Below are positions 1-7,889 of a DNA stretch of 18,044 bases, piece by piece. This DNA comes from CAYNTG01 sp964400105 (lineage in GTDB: Bacteria > UBP14 > UBA6098), in NCBI GenBank assembly GCA_964400105.1, contig CAYNTG010000041.1:1-18044 (forward strand), read 5' to 3'. How positions within the stretch are numbered: position 1 is the first letter of the stretch; each line of letters opens with the position of its first letter. The position numbers were made by a program, and so were the translations under genes. The notes beneath the pieces were generated by a model. That model did not search any database. It was given only the letters and a program-made list of their open reading frames with translations, and had not been told where the DNA came from.

Positions 1-2
1 CG

Positions 3-30
3 GCCCGACGAGCAGGAACGCTCGTCGGGC
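3..30. repeat. GC-rich perfect hairpin at the left edge
   Basis: An 11-bp perfect inverted repeat (3-13 with 20-30) surrounds a 6-nt loop, AGGAAC. No T-run follows on the + strand, and the window ends too soon to check the - strand. It is therefore not a standard intrinsic terminator as far as can be seen. It may be the 3' hairpin of an upstream gene or part of a dispersed repeat. The sequence just after it (31-60) is GC-rich and non-coding. Confidence 0.5.
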
Positions 31-64
31 GACGCCCCCAACAACGACCGCACACGTGTAAGCG

Positions 65-92
65 TTGACTTTATGATTTCGATATATATAAT
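65..92 (+). promoter_or_regulatory. sigma70-type promoter of the DUF4159 operon
   Basis: TTGACT (65-70) and a perfect TATAAT (87-92) are separated by 16 nt. Transcription would start near 98-100, giving a 5' leader of about 35 nt before the ATG at 133. The leader is AT-rich and shows no convincing Shine-Dalgarno sequence. The same architecture recurs at 6781-6808 and, on the other strand, at 12902-12874, which supports the reading. It implies that the DUF4159 gene is the first gene of its transcript. Confidence 0.7.
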
Positions 93-132
93 GATTTGGT
101 TTTGGGTATGAAATCTGCATTCTATTTATTAC

Positions 133-801
133 ATGAAAACGTTTATTCGTGGCATAGTAATTCTATTTATTCTTATTTCGGGAATTCGTTCCGCGGATAG
201 CTTCCCCGTGCCTTTCACTATTGCGCAGCTGAAATACAGCGGTTCGGGGGATTGGTATGCCAATCCTTCGGCGCTACCCAACCTGACGGAATATGCGAAT
301 AAAAATGCCGGTATTCCGGCCATTTCCACCGGGAAATATATCGAACCGACCGACGACGATTTTTTCAACTATCCTTATATTTACATGACCGGCCACGGCG
401 GAGTCCGTTTCACGGATAAGGAACTCGATAGGCTGAGAATTTACCTTACGAACGGCGGTTTTCTCCATGCCGACGACAACTATGGTATGGATAAATCGTT
501 CCGTCGCGAGATGAAAAGGTTGTTCCCGGATAAAGAGATGGTCGAGCTGCCATTCGACCACGAGATATATCATTGCTTCTACGATTTTCCGCAAGGCCTG
601 CCGAAAATCCACGAGCACGACGGCAAACCGGCACAGGGTTTCGGCATCTTCCACGAGGGACGACTGGTCGTTTTTTATACCTATGAATGCGACCTCGGTG
701 ATGGCTGGGAAGACGTTGAGGTGCATAAGGATACACCCGAAAAGCGCAAGGCCGCGCTCGAGATGGGAACAAATATCATCGTCTATGCGATGACACGCTG
801 A
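133..801 (+). CDS. exported DUF4159 domain protein
   Basis: This 222-aa protein has a Sec-type signal peptide (charged start MKTFIR, hydrophobic stretch to about residue 20) followed by a DUF4159 domain. Visible family features are the MTGHGG segment (85-90), a glycine-containing turn then LHADDNYG (111-118), and the aromatic/histidine-rich stretch at 141-150. DUF4159 resembles glutamine-amidotransferase-like folds, but no enzymatic role is established. In other bacteria it often sits near MoxR, DUF58 and VWA (Bat) genes. Here it is promoter-proximal: its stop and the next start overlap as TGATG, so it is translationally coupled to the DUF4175-like gene. The inferred role is a periplasmic part of an envelope module. 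The family call is confident; the function is unknown. Confidence 0.85.
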   Translation: MKTFIRGIVILFILISGIRSADSFPVPFTIAQLKYSGSGDWYANPSALPNLTEYANKNAGIPAISTGKYIEPTDDDFFNYPYIYMTGHGGVRFTDKELDRLRIYLTNGGFLHADDNYGMDKSFRREMKRLFPDKEMVELPFDHEIYHCFYDFPQGLPKIHEHDGKPAQGFGIFHEGRLVVFYTYECDLGDGWEDVEVHKDTPEKRKAALEMGTNIIVYAMTR

Positions 802-3800
802 TGTCTGAAACTAAAAGCAAGATACTTCGATTTCTCGGCACCGGACGACGCGCCGTGACGGCCGTTTCGATGACCGGCGGCGCTCTTTTGGCGCTATCGA
901 TAATATCGATCGCCGGATTATCCATCGTGATGATCAACGGGATTCTTTTCATGGAAACCCCCATGAGGAAATTGCTTTTTTTTGCGTGGATAGCGATTTT
1001 TCTATTGGCGGCGTTTCGATTAGTCGCGTGGCCGGCGATCAAACGGCCTAAGCTTCGCACTATCGCTATTTGGTTCGAGGGGATTTACCCAGAGCTTAAA
1101 TCGCGATTGATCTCGTCGTTCGATTTTTTGAATATCGATGCCGGGCGGCTCGGATACTCGCCGGAGCTCGTCGAAGCGGCCATAGTCGATACCGGCGAGA
1201 GGATTGGGAAGCTTCGCCCGTGGCGATTGGCTTCGCTCGGTTCGATCCGCGAAAAATCGGCGTTCCTCGCGCTGGCGATTATCATCGGTGTCGGCCTATC
1301 GGCGGCTTTTCCATCGACATTTCGCACCGGCCTGATTCGTGGTGCTAATCCATTTGCCGAAATGATGCGTCCGACGCTGACCTCGCTCGATATCGAGCCG
1401 GGCGATGCGCAGATAACAAAATACGACGACCTCGAGATCGCTGTCGAGGTCTCCGGCAAGCTTCCTGAAAAGGTTTTAATATATCGTAAATTCGCGGGGG
1501 AGCGCGATGAGCGGGAATATCTGGCCAAAAAAGATAAGGATAACCCACACGAATGGGGCTTCCTTTTCGAGGATGTCAAGCGTGACTTCGTCTATCGCGT
1601 CGAGGGGGGCGACTTTTTAAGTCGGGAATACCGGGTTCAGGTTGTCGATCGCCCGCGCGTTGTCAACATGACAATCACGCTTAATTATCCAGATTATACC
1701 GGCCTTGCAACTCAGACACTCGAAGAAAACGAGGGCGCTGTCGATGTGCCTTATGGGACTTATGTTACCATAAATACGCGCTTCTCGAAGGACATTGTCG
1801 AAGGCTCGATTTTCTTTTCCGATTCGACTGAAAAAATGCTCGAGATCGACGGACGATATGCAAAGGTGGGTTTCAGGGCGACGAAAAATCGCAGCTATCA
1901 TCTCGATGTCATCGATAGCGAGGGGCTTTTCAACGACGACCCGATAGAATATCCGGTGCGTGTTCGTATGGACGAGTATCCATCGGTCGAGATCACAAGT
2001 CCGGCGACCGATGTCCAGCTTTCGGAGGAGTTGACGATCCCGCTCTCGATCGTCGCCGAGGACGACTATGGTTTTTCGAGATTTCAGGTCGCCTATTATA
2101 TCCAGGATTCGCCCGCAGACACCCTTCGCACTTCGATGCACGCCGAATTCGGCGGGCTTCGGCAGGTCGGGATCGATTTTCCGTGGGATTTGAACGAGAT
2201 AGGCCTCGTGCCGGAGGATGTAATTCTTTATTGGGTAGAAGCTTACGACAACGACGCCGTCACCGGCCCGAAGATGGACGTCAGCAAGGTCTATGCTGCA
2301 AGGTTCCCGAGCATCGACGAGATCGTCGAGGAGATCACCGGCGAGCGTGAGCAGCAGATCGTCGATATGGAGGAGATCGCGCGGAAGGAGCGCGACATCG
2401 GCGAGGATTTGGTCGAGATCACGCGCGAGATTCGGAGCGAATCTGAGGTCGGCTACGAACGGCGCGAAGATATTCGCGAGGCGCTACAAAAACAGGACGA
2501 GCTTTTGAAGGAGCTTCAGAAAACCGCCGAGGACTACCAGAAAACGACCGATAAGATAGTCGAACAGCAGATGGCGGCATCGGATATCATCGATAAGATG
2601 ATGGAGATTCAGAAGCTTATGGAGGAGGTCGCCACCGACGAGATGCGCGAGGCGATGCAAAAGCTGCAAGAAGCTCTCCAATCGATGGATCCGGAGGAAT
2701 TGAAACGAGCCGCAGAAGAGTTCAAGATGTCGCAGGAGGAGCTTTCGGAACGCCTCGACCGGACGCTCTCGCTTCTCAAACGCATGAAGGTCGAGCAGCG
2801 GATCGAGGATATGAAAAAACTTGCGGAGAAGCTCGAGGAGATGCAAAACGACGTGAGCGAAGGGCTTGAAAAGGGCGACAAGGCCGAAAGGATGCAGGAT
2901 CGTATTACGCAGGGAAGCGAGCTTCTCGAGAAGGGCCTCGAAGAACTTGCCGAGATGATGTCGGAGTTCCCTGATATGCCGACCGATGCGGCGAAACAGC
3001 TTTCCGAGGAAACATCGGAAAACAGTCCGAGCAGCAAATCGAAGCAGTGCAAAGCCTCGATGCAATCCGGCTCTAAGAAACAGTGTCAGGGCAAGTCGAA
3101 GGAGCTTTCCGAACAGTTCGAGCAGACCGCCGAGCAGCTCGCCCAGATGCAGCAACAAATGCAGCAGATGCTTTCCGCCGAAACGATGGCCGAGATTCGC
3201 AAGGCAATATTTAGCCTTCTCGACCTTTCTTCGAGGCAGGAATCGATCGGCCAGAAGCTCGCCGCAGACCTTCGGAACTTCGACATCGCGCGCGGATTGG
3301 CTTTGGAAGGCGTGAATATCGGTTCCGGGCTGAAGCGCGTTACTATCGATGTTATGGAGATCGCACAGAAGAATTTCATGATCCCGCCGAGCATCGGCGC
3401 GCTCCTCGGCGAGGCCAACCGTCAGGTCGAAGCTATGCTCGCCGATCTCGAACAGGGGCGCGGCTACGGGGCATATCCCAAGGGTCTGGATGCTATGGCC
3501 GCGATGAATCTCGCCGCAGAAAAGCTCCTCGAAACAATGGATCAAATGAGCAGCTCCTCCAGCTGCAGCGGCTCGCAGAGCTTTTCCCAGCAGATGCAGA
3601 GCATGTGCGACAAACAGGGACAGATCAATCAGGGCACGATACCGCTCGTTCAGGGTCAAAGCCCGCAAACGCAGCCCGGAGGGATGTCTATCGATCAGCA
3701 GGCTGCTGCGGCGCGGCTCGCCGCCGAGCAGGAGAGCGTCCATAAAACGATGGGTGAGCTTGCCAAAGAGGCCGCCGGACGATCCGATATCGCCGGGCGG

Positions 3801-4157
3801 ATGGACGATATCGTCGAGGAGATGGAGGAGGTCGTCGCGGACCTTCGGAAACGCGGGGCCACAGACCGAACCCTTCAGCGGCAGGATCGCATAATGAACC
3901 GAATGCTCGATGTCCAGAAATCGCTGCACCGCCAAGAGTATGACAAAAAGCGAAAGAGCCACACCGGAAAGGACATCGCGCACAAGAGTCCGGATAGCCT
4001 TCCCGAGGACTTCGGCGAAAGGCGCGATTTCTTGCAGCAGAAGCTATTAAGGGCGCTAAATCAGCCATATCCAAAGGAATATGAGACGCTTATAAAGGAA
4101 TATTTCAAGGCTCTTCGCGAGGAAAGAACACCGATACCCGGAGAAAATGAAAAATAA
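801..4157 (+). CDS. DUF4175-like inner-membrane protein with long periplasmic coiled coil
   Basis: This 1118-aa protein has transmembrane segments at about 24-48, 57-80 and 152-171. A basic N-terminus (KSKILR, GRR) predicts N-in topology, placing residues after about 172 in the periplasm. Residues 190-500 look like beta-rich (Ig-like) domains. About 500-740 is a highly charged Glu/Lys/Met-rich coiled coil, followed by Gln/Met-rich low-complexity segments (about 742-800 and 915-960) containing four cysteines (two KQC, SSC, SMC), and a charged helical C-terminus. This order matches the large DUF4175 / TIGR02302-like family of unknown function, which is often encoded beside DUF4159. The start at 801 overlaps the preceding stop by 1 nt and lacks a clear Shine-Dalgarno sequence, consistent with coupling. 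The gene overlaps the TPR gene downstream by 11 nt. A scaffold-like envelope role is inferred. Confidence 0.75.
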   Translation: MSETKSKILRFLGTGRRAVTAVSMTGGALLALSIISIAGLSIVMINGILFMETPMRKLLFFAWIAIFLLAAFRLVAWPAIKRPKLRTIAIWFEGIYPELKSRLISSFDFLNIDAGRLGYSPELVEAAIVDTGERIGKLRPWRLASLGSIREKSAFLALAIIIGVGLSAAFPSTFRTGLIRGANPFAEMMRPTLTSLDIEPGDAQITKYDDLEIAVEVSGKLPEKVLIYRKFAGERDEREYLAKKDKDNPHEWGFLFEDVKRDFVYRVEGGDFLSREYRVQVVDRPRVVNMTITLNYPDYTGLATQTLEENEGAVDVPYGTYVTINTRFSKDIVEGSIFFSDSTEKMLEIDGRYAKVGFRATKNRSYHLDVIDSEGLFNDDPIEYPVRVRMDEYPSVEITSPATDVQLSEELTIPLSIVAEDDYGFSRFQVAYYIQDSPADTLRTSMHAEFGGLRQVGIDFPWDLNEIGLVPEDVILYWVEAYDNDAVTGPKMDVSKVYAARFPSIDEIVEEITGEREQQIVDMEEIARKERDIGEDLVEITREIRSESEVGYERREDIREALQKQDELLKELQKTAEDYQKTTDKIVEQQMAASDIIDKMMEIQKLMEEVATDEMREAMQKLQEALQSMDPEELKRAAEEFKMSQEELSERLDRTLSLLKRMKVEQRIEDMKKLAEKLEEMQNDVSEGLEKGDKAERMQDRITQGSELLEKGLEELAEMMSEFPDMPTDAAKQLSEETSENSPSSKSKQCKASMQSGSKKQCQGKSKELSEQFEQTAEQLAQMQQQMQQMLSAETMAEIRKAIFSLLDLSSRQESIGQKLAADLRNFDIARGLALEGVNIGSGLKRVTIDVMEIAQKNFMIPPSIGALLGEANRQVEAMLADLEQGRGYGAYPKGLDAMAAMNLAAEKLLETMDQMSSSSSCSGSQSFSQQMQSMCDKQGQINQGTIPLVQGQSPQTQPGGMSIDQQAAAARLAAEQESVHKTMGELAKEAAGRSDIAGRMDDIVEEMEEVVADLRKRGATDRTLQRQDRIMNRMLDVQKSLHRQEYDKKRKSHTGKDIAHKSPDSLPEDFGERRDFLQQKLLRALNQPYPKEYETLIKEYFKALREERTPIPGENEK

Positions 4158-5898
4158 ATCGATAATATTAGCTCTCGTAGTAATTCTTTTGGTTCCGGTG
4201 AGTTACGCCGATTTCGCCCGCGACCTGGAACTCGCCAGACGCTACGTTGCCCTCGAAAAATTCGAGGACGCCCGAGATGTTCTCGAACCGCTGATGGCAG
4301 AGCATTCGAGCGATGCAATGCTCCGAAATCTCCTGAAACAGACCTATCGAATCCTCAAGGACAACCGTGCGCTACTCTCTATCATCGAGATGGAGCTTGT
4401 GGAAAGCCCAAAAAATGCATCCCTCTGGATCGAGAAGGGGGATATCGCTATCTCGATGGGCGATTCCGAAAGCGCGAAAAAATCGTTCGACACGGCTGTC
4501 GAGCTTGCCCCGAAAAACGAGAACAATGTTCGCAGGATATTCGAATCGTTCCGAACATGGGGATATGTCGATGAAGCTGTGGATCTTCTTGTCGAGGCCC
4601 GAAAGCGTGGCGATAACCCCGCTGCTTATGCTATGGAGATCGCTTCGATTTACGAGGTCGAGGGGGAATGGGTCGATGCCTCCGACGAATATTCCCTATA
4701 TCTGGAAAAATACCCGGATAGATTCCCCGATGTCGAGCGCCGAATGAACGAGGTTTCCGCCGATCCGGATCAACTCGACGAACTCGCCAGGGCGGTCGAA
4801 AAGCTTCACGGAAAAGGGGTTCAGGGGGATCGTATCGACCGGTTGCTCGCACGTCTTCAGGCGAGGCAGGGCGACTATACCGGTGCCGTGAGCAGCCTTA
4901 TGGATGCCGAAAAAAAGCGCGGATTGAAGGGGGCGTATCTTCTCGGATTCATGTCCGAGGCCCAGACCGCCGGCGCACACGACGCCGTGATAATGGCTGG
5001 CGAATATCTCCTCGATGCCGATCCGAGGTTCTCCGGCGAGTCGAGCCTTATTATGTCGATTTCGCTTCGCGCGGAGGGCCGGATCGAGAATGCCGTCGAG
5101 ATTCTCGATGGATTGACGAAATCCAAAAGCGCGGGTATCGCTTCTGGCGCGCACGTTCTTCTTGGAATTATTTCGCTCGAAGATCGTGGCGATCTCGCTG
5201 CGGCGGAACAATATTTCTCCGATGCAATCGATAAATATCCGCGTGTCGAGCAGACGGCGCAGGCATATCGCGGATTGACGGAGGTCTATCTTCGTGAGGG
5301 GGATCTTGCCGGGGCGGAGAGGACCATCGCGAAGCGCAGGAGCGTCGCACCGCAGGACCCGTGGGCGATATTCGGTCTCGGCGAATTGGCATTTTTCAGG
5401 GGAGCCTCGGATACCGCAGGCATCTTTTTCCGAAATGTGGTTCTGAGTTTTCCGAAATCCACCGAGGCGAACGACGCGGTGCAATACCTCGCCCTGATCG
5501 CCGACGCGAGTGAGTCCGACGATATCGAGAAGATATCGGCGGCATTCAAAGACATGCGACAGGACAGGGTCGCCGATGCCCTGCAAAAATTCGACGATCT
5601 TATCGAGAAGCACTCTTCACAGCCGTGGGCCGATCTGCTTTTGTGGAACCGGGCGAATATCGAGATCGAGTTGGACGATATTGCCGGATGCAAGGACGAT
5701 TTGACGCGGATTGCGAACGATTTTCCCGATGGATATCACGCATCGCAAGCGGTAGAGCTGCTCGGCGATTTAGCGCACGATTCGGGAGACCTCGTAGCGG
5801 CGGCGCATCATTACAATCGAATCCTCACCGACTTTCCGGACGCAGTTAATATCGAAAGGGTTCGCGGTAAGTTAAAGGAAATCCCCGGTAACATTTGA
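4147..5898 (+). CDS. exported tetratricopeptide-repeat protein
   Basis: This 583-aa protein has a signal peptide (MKNKSIILALVVILLVPVSYA, probable cleavage after residue 21) and then TPR-like helical repeats almost to the end. Clear units occur near 35-65 (FEDARDVLEPLM), 93-127 (GDIAISMGDSESAKKSF), 340-440 and 480-575, with typical small/hydrophobic positions and terminal proline turns (FPDA). No catalytic motif is visible. The start overlaps the previous stop by 11 nt with GGAG only 3 nt upstream, and the gene ends in a TTGA overlap with prmC. It probably acts as a periplasmic protein-interaction scaffold partnering the DUF4159 and DUF4175-like proteins. TPR assignment is confident; the partner is inferred from position only. 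Confidence 0.85.
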   Translation: MKNKSIILALVVILLVPVSYADFARDLELARRYVALEKFEDARDVLEPLMAEHSSDAMLRNLLKQTYRILKDNRALLSIIEMELVESPKNASLWIEKGDIAISMGDSESAKKSFDTAVELAPKNENNVRRIFESFRTWGYVDEAVDLLVEARKRGDNPAAYAMEIASIYEVEGEWVDASDEYSLYLEKYPDRFPDVERRMNEVSADPDQLDELARAVEKLHGKGVQGDRIDRLLARLQARQGDYTGAVSSLMDAEKKRGLKGAYLLGFMSEAQTAGAHDAVIMAGEYLLDADPRFSGESSLIMSISLRAEGRIENAVEILDGLTKSKSAGIASGAHVLLGIISLEDRGDLAAAEQYFSDAIDKYPRVEQTAQAYRGLTEVYLREGDLAGAERTIAKRRSVAPQDPWAIFGLGELAFFRGASDTAGIFFRNVVLSFPKSTEANDAVQYLALIADASESDDIEKISAAFKDMRQDRVADALQKFDDLIEKHSSQPWADLLLWNRANIEIELDDIAGCKDDLTRIANDFPDGYHASQAVELLGDLAHDSGDLVAAAHHYNRILTDFPDAVNIERVRGKLKEIPGNI

Positions 5899-6725
5899 CT
5901 GTTCGGGAAGTTATACGCAAAGCCTCCGATTCTCTTCGAGTATCCGGGGTCGAGAATCCCATGCGCGAAGCGGCGTTTGCATTGGCCTCGGTTCTCGAAT
6001 GCTCTTCTGCGGAAGTTTATATCCAACAAGATATTACGCAAAATGAACTCGATCGGTTCGAAGATATTATCTCGAGAAGATCGAACGGCGAGCCGCTGCA
6101 ACTAATCCTCGGCGAATGGGAATTTTTCGGAAGACGTATCCTTCTCGAAAAGGGGGTATTCGTCCCTCGGCCGGAGACCGAAAGGCTGGTCGAGATCGTC
6201 CTCGAAAGGCTCGACCGCGACTCGGCGGCGTTCGGGTTCGAGTTCGGTGTTGGAAGCGGTGCGATATGCGTTAATATCCTCGCCGAGCGCCCCAACATCA
6301 GGATGTGCGGAATCGATATCGAAGATGCGGCAATCGAGCTTACGCGCAAAAATGCCGAACTTTATGGCGTTATCGACAGGATTTACCTCTATTCCGACGA
6401 AAAATCGATTGAATGTTCCAGCAAATTCGACTTTATCGTCAGTAATCCACCGTATGTGTTGTCGATGGAGATGAAATCGCTTTCGCGGGAGGTTATGTTC
6501 GATCCTGTCGAGGCACTCGATGGCGGTTCCGATGGTATGGAGTCGATATTGAAGATCGTCGAGATCGCAAGGAGGAGGCTTCGTCCGGGCGGTTTTTTGG
6601 CTATGGAGATCCACGAGGAAATGGGTGCACAGATTGCGGCATTTTTGAAAAACAGCCTTTCCTCGATAGAGATTTTAAGGGATTATAACGACAGGGAGCG
6701 ATACATCGTCGCTTTGCGGGAATGA
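5895..6725 (+). CDS. prmC: peptide chain release factor N5-glutamine methyltransferase (PrmC/HemK)
   Basis: This 276-aa protein has the normal PrmC length and organisation. PrmC uses S-adenosylmethionine to methylate the glutamine of the GGQ motif in RF1/RF2 in the cytoplasm. Residues 1-75 form the helical substrate-binding domain. The PRPETE signature is at 91-96, the SAM-binding loop GVGSGAI at 118-124, the acidic motif GIDIED at 139-144, and the catalytic NPPY at 184-187. The start is TTG at 5895, overlapping the TPR stop as TTGA. It is preferred because the PrmC N-terminal helix begins exactly there, and the next ATG (5961) would delete it. The usual partner prfA is not adjacent. A run AAGGAA at 5875-5880 is a rather distant ribosome-binding site, so coupling probably helps initiation. 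Confidence 0.95.
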   Translation: MTVREVIRKASDSLRVSGVENPMREAAFALASVLECSSAEVYIQQDITQNELDRFEDIISRRSNGEPLQLILGEWEFFGRRILLEKGVFVPRPETERLVEIVLERLDRDSAAFGFEFGVGSGAICVNILAERPNIRMCGIDIEDAAIELTRKNAELYGVIDRIYLYSDEKSIECSSKFDFIVSNPPYVLSMEMKSLSREVMFDPVEALDGGSDGMESILKIVEIARRRLRPGGFLAMEIHEEMGAQIAAFLKNSLSSIEILRDYNDRERYIVALRE

Positions 6726-6780
6726 GCTTATGAAAGTGCGGATGCCTTTTCACTCTATCGGCGCGTCAACACCAATGAAC

Positions 6781-6808
6781 TTGACACTCCTAAATTCTCG
6801 TTTATAAT
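6781..6808 (+). promoter_or_regulatory. consensus sigma70 promoter, leaderless start of the lipoprotein gene
   Basis: A perfect TTGACA (6781-6786) and perfect TATAAT (6803-6808) are separated by 16 nt. The ATG of the next gene begins at 6816, only 7 nt after the -10 box. Transcription should therefore begin at or within 1-2 nt of the start codon, leaving no room for a Shine-Dalgarno sequence. A leaderless mRNA is the simplest reading. The rest of the 90-nt gap after prmC shows no terminator. Confidence 0.8.
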
Positions 6809-6815
6809 TACTGAA

Positions 6816-7850
6816 ATGTCGAAAAAATTGATAGTCTTTGGTGTAATAGTTGCAATAATATTCATGGCCTGCGAGACCGAGCCGGAAGGCCCCGGAGTCG
6901 GGCCGGAATGCACACTTTGCTGGGTCTCGAACGTCGATGGCGCTCCGAATATCTGGTCGATGAACCTCCCCGATGGAACGCCTTCGAGGATAACCGATTT
7001 CGCCGAGGGCTGTGGAAAATGGGGGATTTCCGTCTCCACCGACGGATGGATTTATTTCGGCGGCAAGGAAAACGGAGGTTGGGAGGTTTTCAGAATTCGA
7101 GGCGACGGCGCGGCTTTGGAAAGGCTCACCGACGATGCCCAATTCGACGGCAATCCGGCAATATCGCCGGGTTGCGGGACGATATGTTTCGCTACGAAAC
7201 GATGGTTCTTTTCAACATATGATCTCGAACTCGCCCTCATGCCGTCCGGTGGCGGCGAGATCGTTCGTCTCACAGAATATGAGGGCAACGACGATTCGCA
7301 GGCATGGTCGCCCGGCGGCGAATCGATAGTGTTCGTGAGAACCTATTACGCCGGACGTTTGGGGATTGCGATGCTCGATATCTCGAATCCCGACAGCGTT
7401 ATCGAGCTTTCTGCCGCCGATGTCGATGCATATTCTCCGCGATGGGCGCCGGATGGTTCTGCGATATATTGCGTGCTATCCTCGAACGGGATTCGCGATA
7501 TATGGAAATTCCCGGTCGATCTCGAGTCTCCGTGCAATATCACGCAAACCGATTACGGCATCGAGAATCCTGCAATCTCGCCGGATGGAAGCCTTATCGC
7601 GTATCAGGCGTTCATGGATAATCAATGGGATATAGCGATTATCGGTTCGGACGGCTCCGGCGCACGGATGCTGACTATCGATCCCGGCGAGGATATCAGC
7701 CCGTGCTGGTCGCCGGACGGAAGCTGGATATTTTGGGTGAGCTATCGCGACGGCGACCGCGAGATTTACGGCGTCCCGACCGACGGTTCCGGGCTTCCGC
7801 ACAGGATGACCGATTTCGTCGGCGACGATATCCGGCCGTTTTGTATGTGA
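6816..7850 (+). CDS. seven-bladed PD40/TolB-like beta-propeller lipoprotein
   Basis: This 344-aa protein has a lipoprotein signal peptide (MSKK, hydrophobic core, FMAC with Cys19 as the lipidated residue). Seven TolB/PD40-type repeats follow, each with a hallmark such as WSPGGESI, WAPDGSAIY, ISPDGSLIAY or WSPDGSWIFW and a blade-ending RLTD/RMTD-type motif. The C-terminal strand (IRPFC) likely closes the ring against the N-terminal one. There is no enzymatic domain after the propeller, and it lacks the N-terminal domain of true TolB, so it should not be named tolB. It is probably anchored in the outer or inner membrane as a binding module. Several cysteines (CTLC near the mature start, CGTIC, PCW) may form disulfides. 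It is transcribed from its own consensus promoter, apparently leaderless. Confidence 0.85.
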   Translation: MSKKLIVFGVIVAIIFMACETEPEGPGVGPECTLCWVSNVDGAPNIWSMNLPDGTPSRITDFAEGCGKWGISVSTDGWIYFGGKENGGWEVFRIRGDGAALERLTDDAQFDGNPAISPGCGTICFATKRWFFSTYDLELALMPSGGGEIVRLTEYEGNDDSQAWSPGGESIVFVRTYYAGRLGIAMLDISNPDSVIELSAADVDAYSPRWAPDGSAIYCVLSSNGIRDIWKFPVDLESPCNITQTDYGIENPAISPDGSLIAYQAFMDNQWDIAIIGSDGSGARMLTIDPGEDISPCWSPDGSWIFWVSYRDGDREIYGVPTDGSGLPHRMTDFVGDDIRPFCM

Positions 7851-7854
7851 AAAT

Positions 7855-7877
7855 GCCCTCGAAGGGCGAAGTTTTTT
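7855..7877 (+). terminator. weak terminator-like hairpin between the propeller gene and znuA
   Basis: A 5-bp stem (GCCCT 7855-7859 with AGGGC 7863-7867, loop CGA) is followed after GAAG by six T's (7872-7877). The stem is short and set back from the T-run, so it may be a leaky terminator. It lies just before znuA, where no good independent promoter is visible. Confidence 0.4.
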
Positions 7878-7889
7878 AAAGGCAATGCG

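Noticed and set aside
91..111. Six-codon leader peptide frame before the DUF4159 gene
   Set aside because: Its ATG overlaps the -10 box at 87-92, so it would lie upstream of the transcript start.
2484..3983. 499-codon open frame on the - strand opposite the DUF4175-like gene
   Set aside because: It is a shadow of the Glu/Lys/Met-rich coiled coil: its translation is Leu/His/Arg/Phe-rich low complexity, with no domain, ribosome site or promoter.
6816..7850. Naming the propeller protein TolB
   Set aside because: It is a lipoprotein made of propeller repeats only, without TolB's N-terminal domain or tol/pal neighbours.
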